NCBI RefSeq assembly: GCF_030817415.1
Contig: NZ_JAUSZI010000002.1
Coordinates: 4,898,001 to 4,962,000 of the forward strand
Length of the DNA: 64,000 bases
Reading direction: 5' to 3'
Source of the DNA: Streptomyces umbrinus
GTDB lineage: Bacteria > Actinomycetota > Actinomycetes > Streptomycetales > Streptomycetaceae
The position numbers and the translations under genes are program-made. The notes under the pieces were generated by a model, which was not told where the DNA came from, made no database searches, and saw only the letters and a list, made by a program, of their open reading frames with translations. Within the stretch, counting starts at the first letter, position 1. Every line of letters begins with the position of its first letter. Shown here one piece after another: positions 56,984 through 64,000 of this stretch.

Positions 56984-57673
56984 TCAGCGGTGGGCCTGGT
57001 TCCTGCGGGTCAGCCACAGCACTCCGGCCGCGCCCGCCAGCAGCACCGTGCCGCCGAGCGTGCCGAGGGCGATCGCGGAGTCCTCGGGACCGGTCTGCGG
57101 GAGTTCCTCGCCGCCCGCGGGGGCGTCCTGCGAGGAGCCCGTCGTCCCGCCGCCGGCCGCCGTGACGTCCAGGGTCAGCGAGACCTTCGGGCTGTTGGAG
57201 GGCGTGCACGTGGTCGTCGTACCGAGGGCCTTGATGGTCAGCACACCCGGCGTGAAGGTGACCTTGCCGGTCTTCTTCGGGGTGTACGTACCCGTGAGGT
57301 CGGTGATCTTGATCGGCGTGTTGGCGGGCACGGTCGCCGGGTTGGCGGGCCCCTTGACCGCCAGCGTGCCGGTCTCGGCGCCACCCAGCTTGATGACCGC
57401 GCTCGGGTTCATCGCGCCCTTGCCCAGGTCGACGGGGCTGGACGAGACGCCCTTCTCGAAGGTCATGGTGATCTGGTAGCCGCTGCCGCTCTTGACGCCC
57501 TTGATGTCGATGGGCGAGACGGCGGACTTGTCACCGATGGGTGTCTTGCACTGGTAGTTGACGTCCACCACGTCGGCCCGGGCAGCGGGGGCGGCCATCA
57601 GCACCGCCGAGCCGGCCAGGGCCGCGGCGGACGCGAGCGCGGCGGTTCGTTTCGGGTACATCCGGTATGACAC
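56984..57673 (-). CDS. Sortase-anchored surface protein (LPQTG), single domain
   Basis: A 229-residue wall protein: signal peptide (1-33, ending ARA), one domain of about 130 residues opening CKTPIGDKSAVSPIDI and closing TTTTCTPSNS, then LPQTG at 191-195, helix and RR tail. The domain is clearly paralogous to the second domain of the LADTG protein three genes downstream. GAGGGG precedes the GTG at 57673; ATG at 57661 is possible. It is the first gene of the surface locus. Confidence 0.85.
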   Translation of the reverse strand: MSYRMYPKRTAALASAAALAGSAVLMAAPAARADVVDVNYQCKTPIGDKSAVSPIDIKGVKSGSGYQITMTFEKGVSSSPVDLGKGAMNPSAVIKLGGAETGTLAVKGPANPATVPANTPIKITDLTGTYTPKKTGKVTFTPGVLTIKALGTTTTCTPSNSPKVSLTLDVTAAGGGTTGSSQDAPAGGEELPQTGPEDSAIALGTLGGTVLLAGAAGVLWLTRRNQAHR

Positions 57674-57870
57674 AGTCCCCTCATTCCTGAAGGCTTTCCT
57701 GATGGCGTTCCTGACGGCACATCAGATCGGCCGTCAAGGTACGCCCGGCGCCTTGCCGAGGGAAGACAAAGTGCGCGCCGGATCCGTGGGGATCCGACGC
57801 GCATCAAGTGAGGGAAGAGGAAACCCCGAACCGCGGGTAACCAAAAGAGGGACCTGGACACAGGCGCCCC

Positions 57871-57944
57871 GTAGGAGCGCGGGGAACTGCGCGACCTGGG
57901 GGCACCTCCCGGCCGAAGGCTGGGGGACCACAACGCACCCGCAG
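57871..57944. repeat. Extragenic repeat, copy 7
   Basis: GTAGGAGCGCGGGGAACTGC then GCGACCTGGGGGC, and later ACCACAACGCACCCGC, in the 350-bp gap between the surface locus and the anti-sigma gene. Nothing else is recognised in that gap. Confidence 0.7.
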
Positions 57945-58023
57945 GCGACGCACCCCCGCAGGGCAACGCACCCGCAGGCGAAGAACCCGCAGGCCACGCC
58001 GAACAGCCGAACCCAGCCGAGCG

Positions 58024-58527
58024 CTAAGCCGGCGCCCCGAGCTCCGCCCAGACCGTCTTGCCCGCGACCCCGGCCGAACGGATCACACCCCAGTCCAGAC
58101 ACAGCCGCTGCACGATGAACATCCCGTGGCCCCCGGGCCGCCCGGCCCGGTGCGGCGTGCGCGGCGCGGGCTGACCCGCCCCCCGGTCGGAGACCTCGAC
58201 GCGGAACACCTTGTTCTCGCAGGCGATCAAAAGCTCGTCCGGGCCCTCGGCATGCAGACAGGCATTCGTGACCAGCTCGGAGACGACCAGCAGGACGTCC
58301 TCGGCCGCGGCCCGTTGGTCGGCGGTGGCCGCGGGCAGCCAGCCCCACTCGTACAACGCCTGACGGGCGAAGTCGCGGGCGAGCGGGACGACCCCGCTCG
58401 CGCCGTCGAAGTTCAGCCGACGGGCACGACGCACGACGGGCGTGCCGCCCGGAGGCGTCCCGGAAGCGCCGCCGTCGCCCGGTTCCGGGCCGCGGTCGCC
58501 CGGCGGGTAAGGCCGGGTGGTGCTCAT
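58024..58527 (-). CDS. RsbW/SpoIIAB-type ATP-binding anti-sigma factor
   Basis: A 167-residue protein with a GHKL ATPase fold: N box SELVTNACLHA, G1 DRGAGQPAP and GGHGMFIVQRLC. Such proteins bind a SigB/F-type sigma factor and phosphorylate an anti-anti-sigma protein. The STAS gene is 270 bp upstream on the same strand and the sigma gene is divergent, so the three probably form one switch. By order the set resembles prsI-arsI-sigI of S. coelicolor; I infer this from memory. Confidence 0.85.
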   Translation of the reverse strand: MSTTRPYPPGDRGPEPGDGGASGTPPGGTPVVRRARRLNFDGASGVVPLARDFARQALYEWGWLPAATADQRAAAEDVLLVVSELVTNACLHAEGPDELLIACENKVFRVEVSDRGAGQPAPRTPHRAGRPGGHGMFIVQRLCLDWGVIRSAGVAGKTVWAELGAPA

Positions 58528-58797
58528 CAGCGCTTCACCTCACCGATTCACCAGTTCACGATTCAAGACTCAGCACTCAGTACATTCAGGACATTCGGAA
58601 AGCTCAGGGACACTCGGGATCCAGGAGTCGTCCGGGACTGCCGCGCGCTTGCCGTTCGGTCTGTTGACATATTCAGGATGTCTCCTGCCCGACCGAACCG
58701 TCAGAACACCCACTTATTCGGCATGGATGCTGTGACTCTGGTAACGCGCTGATCACACGGACACAACCGAGGCATAACTTTGCCTCACGGGAGCGCC

Positions 58798-59226
58798 TCA
58801 GGGCGACTGGTCGCCCGGGCCGGGCCCGGGTTCACCGACCCCGGACCCGTCGGACCCGGGCTCGTCCAGAGCCTCTGCGAGTGTGTCGTGGAGGGTGAAG
58901 ACGGCTTCCGCCCCGGTGATCTCGAAGACCCGGGACACCACCGGCAGCATGCCCGCCAGATGGACCCCGCCGCCCGCGGCCTCGGCCTTCAGCCGGGCGC
59001 CGAGCAGCACGTTCAGCCCCGTGGAGTCGCAGAACTCCAGCCGTGAGCAGTCCACGACGAGGCGCGCGAACCCGCGATCGAGGCATTCCTCGATCGGTTC
59101 GCGCAGTAGATCCGCCGTATGGTGATCCAACTCACCGGCCGGGGTCACGACGGCGCTGGCGCCCTCTTCCCGCACCTCGACCAGAAGCCGGCCCGACTGT
59201 GCGCTGCCGACCGTCCCGCGGTCCAT
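58798..59226 (-). CDS. STAS-domain anti-anti-sigma factor
   Basis: A 142-residue SpoIIAA/BldG-like protein. The phosphorylation site is Ser68 in FCDSTGLNVLL. When unphosphorylated it should release the sigma factor from the anti-sigma protein encoded downstream. The last 25 residues are a Gly/Pro/Asp tail. It is divergent from the sigma gene. Confidence 0.9.
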   Translation of the reverse strand: MDRGTVGSAQSGRLLVEVREEGASAVVTPAGELDHHTADLLREPIEECLDRGFARLVVDCSRLEFCDSTGLNVLLGARLKAEAAGGGVHLAGMLPVVSRVFEITGAEAVFTLHDTLAEALDEPGSDGSGVGEPGPGPGDQSP

Positions 59227-59475
59227 GCCGTGTCTCTCTTCCGACCGTCGTGGCTGTTGATACGCCCTCGAACCCTACGCCTTCCCTGCACTCTTCAACA
59301 CCCGAACAACCGCCAAGAAACGGACATTTCACCATGAAACACACTTGCGAGAGAGTCGCGAAAGCGGGTAGGGCTAGTAGAGACAGTTTTCGACACGGCC
59401 GGCTTTGGAGGCGCCGCACACCGCAGTGCACGTATTGGCATCGGCAGCCATATGCCGAGAACGATGGAGGACACC

Positions 59476-60375
59476 ATGTCACCCCGGCTCGACGCATCGC
59501 AGACCCATAGGGCGACGTCGACACCCCCTCTGGAACGACTGGAAGACGAGTCAGCCGACGAGAACGTCGGCCTCGCCGGACTTCCGGAGATCCCGCCTTT
59601 CGACGAGGTCGGGCCAGTGGACGCACGGGCCCTGTCCAAGACCCTCTTCGAGCGGCTGGAGTCGCTGGAAGAAGGCACCCACGAGTATTCGTACGTACGC
59701 AACACCCTGGTCGAACTCAATCTCGCCCTGGTGAAGTTCGCCGCCTCCCGGTTCCGCTCCCGCAGTGAGCCGATGGAAGACATCATCCAGGTCGGCACGA
59801 TCGGCCTGATCAAGGCGATCGACCGGTTCGAGCTCAGCCGTGGCGTCGAGTTCCCGACCTTCGCGATGCCGACCATCGTCGGCGAGATCAAGCGCTTCTT
59901 CCGCGACACCTCATGGTCCGTGCGGGTACCGCGCCGACTGCAGGAACTGCGCCTCGACCTGGCCAAGGCGGGCGACGAACTCGCGCAGCAACTGGACCGC
60001 GCTCCGACGGTGGGAGAGCTGGCGGAACGTCTGGGGCTGTCGAACGACGAGGTCGTCGAGGGCATGGCCGCGTCGAACGCCTACACGGCCAGCTCGCTCG
60101 ACGCCCAGCCCAAGGAGGACGACTCCGAGGGCGCGCTGGCGGACCGGATCGGCTACGAGGACCACGGGCTCGAAGGCATCGAGTACGTCGAGTCGTTGAA
60201 GCCGCTGATCGCCGAACTCCCGCCGCGCGACCGGCAGATCCTGTCCCTGCGGTTCGTCGCCAACATGACCCAGTCCGAGATCGGTGACGAACTCGGCATC
60301 TCGCAGATGCACGTCTCGCGGCTGCTGTCGCGGACGCTGGTGCGGCTGCGCAGGGGACTGACCGTCGAGGAGTGA
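59476..60375 (+). CDS. RNA polymerase sigma factor, SigB/SigF/SigG family
   Basis: A 299-residue group 3 sigma factor with regions 2 (VQVGTIGLIKAIDRFE-type: IIQVGTIGLIKAIDRFELSRG), 3 (LRLDLAKAGDELAQ, RAPTVGELAERLGLS) and 4 (LPPRDRQILSLRFVANMTQSEIG, ISQMHVSRLLSRTL). This group controls stress and development in Streptomyces. GGAGG lies before the ATG at 59476. The nearby anti-sigma and STAS genes are its likely regulators, and it may be the SigI orthologue. Confidence 0.92.
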   Translation: MSPRLDASQTHRATSTPPLERLEDESADENVGLAGLPEIPPFDEVGPVDARALSKTLFERLESLEEGTHEYSYVRNTLVELNLALVKFAASRFRSRSEPMEDIIQVGTIGLIKAIDRFELSRGVEFPTFAMPTIVGEIKRFFRDTSWSVRVPRRLQELRLDLAKAGDELAQQLDRAPTVGELAERLGLSNDEVVEGMAASNAYTASSLDAQPKEDDSEGALADRIGYEDHGLEGIEYVESLKPLIAELPPRDRQILSLRFVANMTQSEIGDELGISQMHVSRLLSRTLVRLRRGLTVEE

Positions 60376-60698
60376 CGGTCGCCGTCACCGTCGTCGCCAC
60401 CACCGCACAGTGTGTGTGGTCGTACCGGCACACAGGGCGCGTAGGTGTGCGCTCGGGGCCGGGTCGGATCATCCGACCCGGCCCCGAGTGCGTTGTCGGC
60501 GGATCACGCGGGCCGCGCCTTTTGATCGCCCGGATCCTTGGCCCTGTCGCACGCGGGTCCACGCCCCCGGATCCCCCGGGTTACCCACGGGAACCCCTTT
60601 CTTCACTGTTCACCTTCCATCACTATGGTCACCCGCCAAACTGGCTGGTATGTCAGTTGTCCGGCGGGGGTGGCACGGGGGTGCAGGGAGGCACGTGG
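60376..60698. other. Gap of about 320 bp after the sigma gene
   Basis: It contains the sigma-gene terminator (60452-60488). About 60530-60690 should carry the promoter for the lectin fusion gene, with a G-rich ribosome site at its end. No gene is seen. Confidence 0.6.
60452..60488 (+). terminator. Terminator after the SigB/F-type sigma gene
   Basis: A perfect 17-bp stem, CTCGGGGCCGGGTCGGA with its complement, and loop TCA. Confidence 0.9.
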
Positions 60699-62285
60699 AT
60701 GGTTCGGGGCGAGGGGCAGGGGACCGGCGATGATGCCGGGAACGGGGGCGAGGGCGGGGACGGCGTGCACGCGGGTGCGGCCGACGCGCGGCTCACCGAG
60801 CTGCTGCGCGCGGACACCAGGACCTCGTACGCGGCTCTGCGAGAACTGCGCGTGCGCCACCGGCCGGCGGTCCTCGCGTACGCCCGTCTGTGCACCACCG
60901 CCGACTCCGCGGCGCGGCAGCTGACGGACCGCGCGTTCGCCCTGGCGGCCCAGGAGACCGCGCGCGGCACCGACCCCGGCGGCCCCTGGCGGCACCAACT
61001 CCTGCTGTTGGCTGGGCGGGTGGCCGTCACCTGGGCCGGGGACGAACGGGCCGGCCGGCTCGACCCCGGACTTCTCGCGCGACTGCGCACGGCCGGTCCC
61101 GAGGGCCCGACACCGCCGCTGCTCGACGCGTTCCGGTCGCTCCCCTCCCGGGTCCAGGGCCTCGCCTGGTACGGGATCGTGGAGCGGGAGCCCGAGGAGA
61201 ACACGGCGGGCCTGCTCGGGCTCACCCGCGAGGACGTGACGTACGGAACGGAACCCGCACTCCAGGCACTTCGCGCGTCCTTTCTGAAGAGCCACCTCGC
61301 CGCCTCCGGCGATCCGCGCTGCCAGGACTTCCGCCGACTGATCGAGGAGTCGGTACGCCCCGACAGCCCCCGCCACAGCACGGATCTGCGCGCCCACATG
61401 GCCGAGTGCGCGCACTGCGCCACCGCGTACGAGGAGTTGTCCGCGCTGCGGGACGACCCGCACACGGGCCTGGCCGAGGGGCTGTTGCCGTGGGGCGGCA
61501 CGGCGTACGCCACGGGCGCGGCCGCCCGCTCGCGCGCCACCGCGCAGGCGGAGTCGGCCACTTGGGGCTCCCTGGCCGCCTGGCCGCCCTCCCGTCGCCT
61601 CGTCCTGGCCTCCGCGGCGCTCGGGGTCGCCCTGGCCCCACTGCTGCTCTTCCTCCCCTCCTCGGGCGGCTCAGGGCCCGACACGGCGGGAAGCGCGGGG
61701 GCTCCGGTGCCCCCGCCGGCGGTCACGGTGACGGCCACGGTCCCGACGGCGCCCTCCGCCTCCCCCACGGGCAGCACCGACTCCCCGTCCCCGACGAGGA
61801 GTTCACGCCCGTCGAAGTCGGCGTCCCCGAGCGCGTCCCACCCGACGTCCGGCCCGCCGTCCGCCCCGCCGCCGCCGAACAGCAGTTACGCCCAGGTCGT
61901 GAACCGCTCCACCGGCCGCTGTCTGGACATCCGGGACGGCGACATGGAGAAGGGCACGGACGTCATCACGGCCCCCTGCTCCTCGGCCGGCACCCAGCGC
62001 TGGCGCGTCGACACCGACCGGGGTGCCCTGCAGTCGTACGCGGATCCCGACTTCTGTCTGGACAGCCGCGGCGCGACCGACGACGGCGTGGGCATCTGGG
62101 AGTGCGACTCGCTCGGCGGCCGCAACGCCGTGAACCTGCGGTTCGCGGTGTCCGCCGACGGCGCGATCCGCCCGGCCGTCGCCCCGGACCACGCGCTGAC
62201 GCCGTACGGCGACGACGGCCTGGACCTGGCCCCGGACACGGGACGGACGGAGCACTTGTGGCGGGCGGGGGCGGGGCCTGCCTGA
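60699..62285 (+). CDS. Sigma-like / zinc-finger anti-sigma / ricin-lectin transmembrane fusion
   Basis: A 528-residue protein of unusual architecture. Residues 30-110 look like sigma region 2 and 140-200 like region 4 (SLPSRVQGLAWYGIVEREP, LLGLTREDV). Residues 225-250 are a zf-HC2 anti-sigma zinc motif (His233, Cys237, Cys240). A helix lies at 300-319, then a Ser/Thr/Pro stalk to 390 and a ricin-type beta-trefoil domain (about 393-520, with GRCLDIRDGDMEKGT and QRWRVD). The lectin would be outside, the sigma-like part inside, so it may couple glycan binding to transcription. Whether the sigma part binds RNA polymerase is unknown. GGGAGG precedes the ATG. Confidence 0.82.
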   Translation: MVRGEGQGTGDDAGNGGEGGDGVHAGAADARLTELLRADTRTSYAALRELRVRHRPAVLAYARLCTTADSAARQLTDRAFALAAQETARGTDPGGPWRHQLLLLAGRVAVTWAGDERAGRLDPGLLARLRTAGPEGPTPPLLDAFRSLPSRVQGLAWYGIVEREPEENTAGLLGLTREDVTYGTEPALQALRASFLKSHLAASGDPRCQDFRRLIEESVRPDSPRHSTDLRAHMAECAHCATAYEELSALRDDPHTGLAEGLLPWGGTAYATGAAARSRATAQAESATWGSLAAWPPSRRLVLASAALGVALAPLLLFLPSSGGSGPDTAGSAGAPVPPPAVTVTATVPTAPSASPTGSTDSPSPTRSSRPSKSASPSASHPTSGPPSAPPPPNSSYAQVVNRSTGRCLDIRDGDMEKGTDVITAPCSSAGTQRWRVDTDRGALQSYADPDFCLDSRGATDDGVGIWECDSLGGRNAVNLRFAVSADGAIRPAVAPDHALTPYGDDGLDLAPDTGRTEHLWRAGAGPA

Positions 62286-62494
62286 GCCTCTGGGCGGGCT
62301 CCTGGCCGGGGTTCCCGGCCTGGCCCATGACCGGGCTTCTGACCGAGGGGGCCTTCGGCTGCGACTTTGGTCGCGGTCCCCCGGCTAGGTGTCATCCCTT
62401 GGTTGTTCGCCGCCGGACCGCCGCCATCCTTGGTCGGTCGGCGCTGGACCGCCGGCCGATGTCGCCCAGGTCAGGCCCTTCCTAGCTTGGGGGC

Positions 62495-63883
62495 ATGACG
62501 ACCACGAGCGAAGAGACGCCGGTGCGGCGCGGGGGCGTGCGGGCCGAGGAGCGGGCGCTCGCACCCGACCTCGCACGCGGGATCATGCTGTTGCTCATCG
62601 TTCTGTCCAACACCGCCTTCCACCTCTGGGCGGCCCGACGCGGACCCTCGGGCTGGCAGCCCGCGGACGGCTCATGGCTCGACCACGCCGTGCAGTTCAC
62701 CATGATCATCGTGCTGGACCTGCGGGTCTATCCGCTCTTCGCGTTCCTCTTCGGCTACGGGATGATGCAGCTCTTCCTCCGGCAGACCGCCGCCGGCAAC
62801 TCCGAGCGGGGAGCCGCCAGGATCCTGCGCAGGCGCAGTCTGTGGCTGATCGTCATCGGGCTCCTGCACTCCGCCCTGCTGATGGCGGGCGACATCGTCG
62901 GCTACTACGGAGTGCTGAGTCTCGTCCTAGGCCTGGTCTTCCTGCGGCGGAGCGAGCGCGCGCTGAAGCGGTGGATCTGCGCGGGCGCCGTGCTGATCGT
63001 GGTCTTCGCGGCCCAGCCCGTCGTGTCGGCCCTGATCCGGGGCGAGTTGGGCACGCTCGGGGACGCGGGCGCGGAGCCCGGCTTCCTGGCGTACGCCGCG
63101 CAGGAGGGGAACTGGCTCACGGCGGCTCAGACCAGGCTGGAGACCGGTCTGTTCGTCACGTTCCTGGCCTCCGCGCTGGCACTGGTCGGCGGCGGGTACG
63201 TCGTCTTCCTGCTCGGCTTCTGGGCGGCCCGCCGCCGCGTCCTGGAGGAGCCCGGCCGCCATCGGACCCTGCTGCGCCGCACGGCCGTCATCAGCATCAC
63301 GGTCGGCTGGCTCGGCGCGCTGCCCGCCGCGCTCGCCCACATCGGCGCCCTGGACGTGCCGGCCGACGCGCAGAGCGAGGAGGGAGCGCTCACGCTGCTC
63401 CGGGACGTCACGGGCAACGCCGCAGGGCTCGGTTACGTGGCGGCCGTCGCGCTCTTCGTGCACTGGTGGACCAGCCGCCGGGCGGGTGCGATTACGGATT
63501 CGGGTGCGAGTGGGCGCGCGGGCGCAGGCATGGGTGCGGGTGTTGGTACGGGTGCGGGTGTTGGTACGGGTGCGGGTGCGGGTGCGGGTGCGGGTGCCAC
63601 GGTCGTCGCGGCGGTGTCGGCGGTCGGCAAGCGGTCCCTGTCCTGCTACCTCGCGCACTCGCTGCTCTTCGCGCCGGTGCTTGCCGCCTGGGGACTCGGC
63701 CTCGGCGAGCACCTGTCCAGCTGGACCATGGCGCTCTTCGCGGTCGGCGTGTGGCTGCTCACGGTGGCGGGGGCGTACACCCTGGAGCGCGCGGGGCGCC
63801 GGGGCCCGGCGGAGGCGGTGCTGCGGAGGCTGATGTACGGGGCGGCACAGGGCAAGGCAGGCCGAGTGGCCAAGGCGGGCTGA
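62495..63883 (+). CDS. DUF418-family multi-helix membrane protein
   Basis: A 462-residue protein with about ten helices, matching DUF418 proteins: start APDLARGIMLLLIVLSNTAFH, then YPLFAFLFGYGMMQL and, at the end, VGKRSLSCYLAHSLLFAP. Function is unknown; the family has been linked to acyl transfer. A Gly/Ala/Val/Thr-rich insert of about 35 residues, coded by a microsatellite, lies in a loop near 340-370. It is convergent with the partial gene at the edge. Confidence 0.8.
   Translation: MTTTSEETPVRRGGVRAEERALAPDLARGIMLLLIVLSNTAFHLWAARRGPSGWQPADGSWLDHAVQFTMIIVLDLRVYPLFAFLFGYGMMQLFLRQTAAGNSERGAARILRRRSLWLIVIGLLHSALLMAGDIVGYYGVLSLVLGLVFLRRSERALKRWICAGAVLIVVFAAQPVVSALIRGELGTLGDAGAEPGFLAYAAQEGNWLTAAQTRLETGLFVTFLASALALVGGGYVVFLLGFWAARRRVLEEPGRHRTLLRRTAVISITVGWLGALPAALAHIGALDVPADAQSEEGALTLLRDVTGNAAGLGYVAAVALFVHWWTSRRAGAITDSGASGRAGAGMGAGVGTGAGVGTGAGAGAGAGATVVAAVSAVGKRSLSCYLAHSLLFAPVLAAWGLGLGEHLSSWTMALFAVGVWLLTVAGAYTLERAGRRGPAEAVLRRLMYGAAQGKAGRVAKAG
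63532..63598 (+). repeat. GGGTGC-type simple sequence repeat inside a CDS
   Basis: Eight-plus GGGTGC/GGGTGTTGGTAC units encode GAGVGTGAGVGTGAGAGAG. The 18-bp composite unit occurs twice. It keeps frame, and unit changes would alter loop length. Confidence 0.9.
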
Positions 63884-63907
63884 GTGACCGGCCCGCCCGG
63901 GCTCGCC

Positions 63908-64000
63908 TCAGGCCACGCGGACGCCCCGCCGCCACACCTGGTCGACCAGCGGTACGCCCGGGCGGTAGGCAAGGTGGACATGGCTCGGGGCGTCGAGGAA
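63908..64000 (-). CDS. hutI: Probable imidazolonepropionase, C-terminal 30 codons only
   Basis: Only the last 30 codons and the stop are in the window. They end [18 protein letters not shown] and VWRRGVRVA, which resembles the C terminus of HutI amidohydrolases of histidine breakdown in actinobacteria. The identification rests on this tail and on my memory of hutI lying near this block in S. coelicolor. Confidence 0.5.
   Translation of the reverse strand, partial: FLDAPSHVHLAYRPGVPLVDQVWRRGVRVA

Overview
The window is high-GC, densely packed actinobacterial chromosome, almost certainly Streptomyces. The adjacent pair bldM and whiD, the His-tailed groEL1 with its own groES, LAXTG (sortase E type) surface proteins and a large array of transmembrane Ser/Thr kinases all point there. 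The order choD-like oxidase, guaB3, guaB, SigD-type sigma factor, WhiB-family gene, groEL/groES also matches a block known from Mycobacterium, so the core is old and vertically inherited.

Layout. 1-10 kb: an unfinished membrane protein, a LAETG-anchored wall protein, a GMC oxidoreductase with a succinate-semialdehyde-type dehydrogenase, a Ser/Thr kinase, a diacylglycerol-kinase-like enzyme and a lipoprotein. 10.2-14.3 kb: a small catabolic island (DUF2848 protein, MHS transporter, nitrilase-type amidohydrolase, cupin, GntR regulator) joined by two copies of one 17-bp operator. 14.4-24.8 kb: five tandem kinase genes on the minus strand. Two of them carry a single-base frameshift, and one of those is a pseudokinase. 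25-34.5 kb: glpD, a nucleotide-sugar dehydrogenase without its usual cysteine, guaB3, guaB, an ECF sigma factor and the developmental regulators bldM and whiD, with a textbook sigma-BldN promoter in front of bldM. 34.6-45 kb: LysR/MOSC pair, SDR, SnoaL-like protein, CIRCE-controlled groES-groEL1, two coupled polysaccharide deacetylases, a methyltransferase and a dipeptidase. 45.4-46.6 kb: a TnpB element whose right end abuts or supplies the purE stop codon. 46.6-53.3 kb: purE-purK, GtrA protein, two-component system and a POT peptide transporter. 53.4-57.7 kb: a four-gene cell-surface locus resembling Firmicute WxL loci. 58-62.3 kb: anti-sigma, anti-anti-sigma and SigB/F-type sigma genes, then a sigma/zinc-finger/lectin fusion. 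The end holds a DUF418 membrane protein and the last 30 codons of a probable hutI.

A family of short GC-rich extragenic repeats (core GGGGAACTGCGCGA) occupies at least seven gaps; one inverted pair forms the terminator of the peptide transporter.

The most interesting items are the kinase array with its shared extracytoplasmic module and pseudokinase, the WxL-like sortase locus, the sigma-HC2-ricin fusion, the TnpB insertion at purE, and the operator-linked DUF2848 island. All calls come from reading the sequence; no database search was made.
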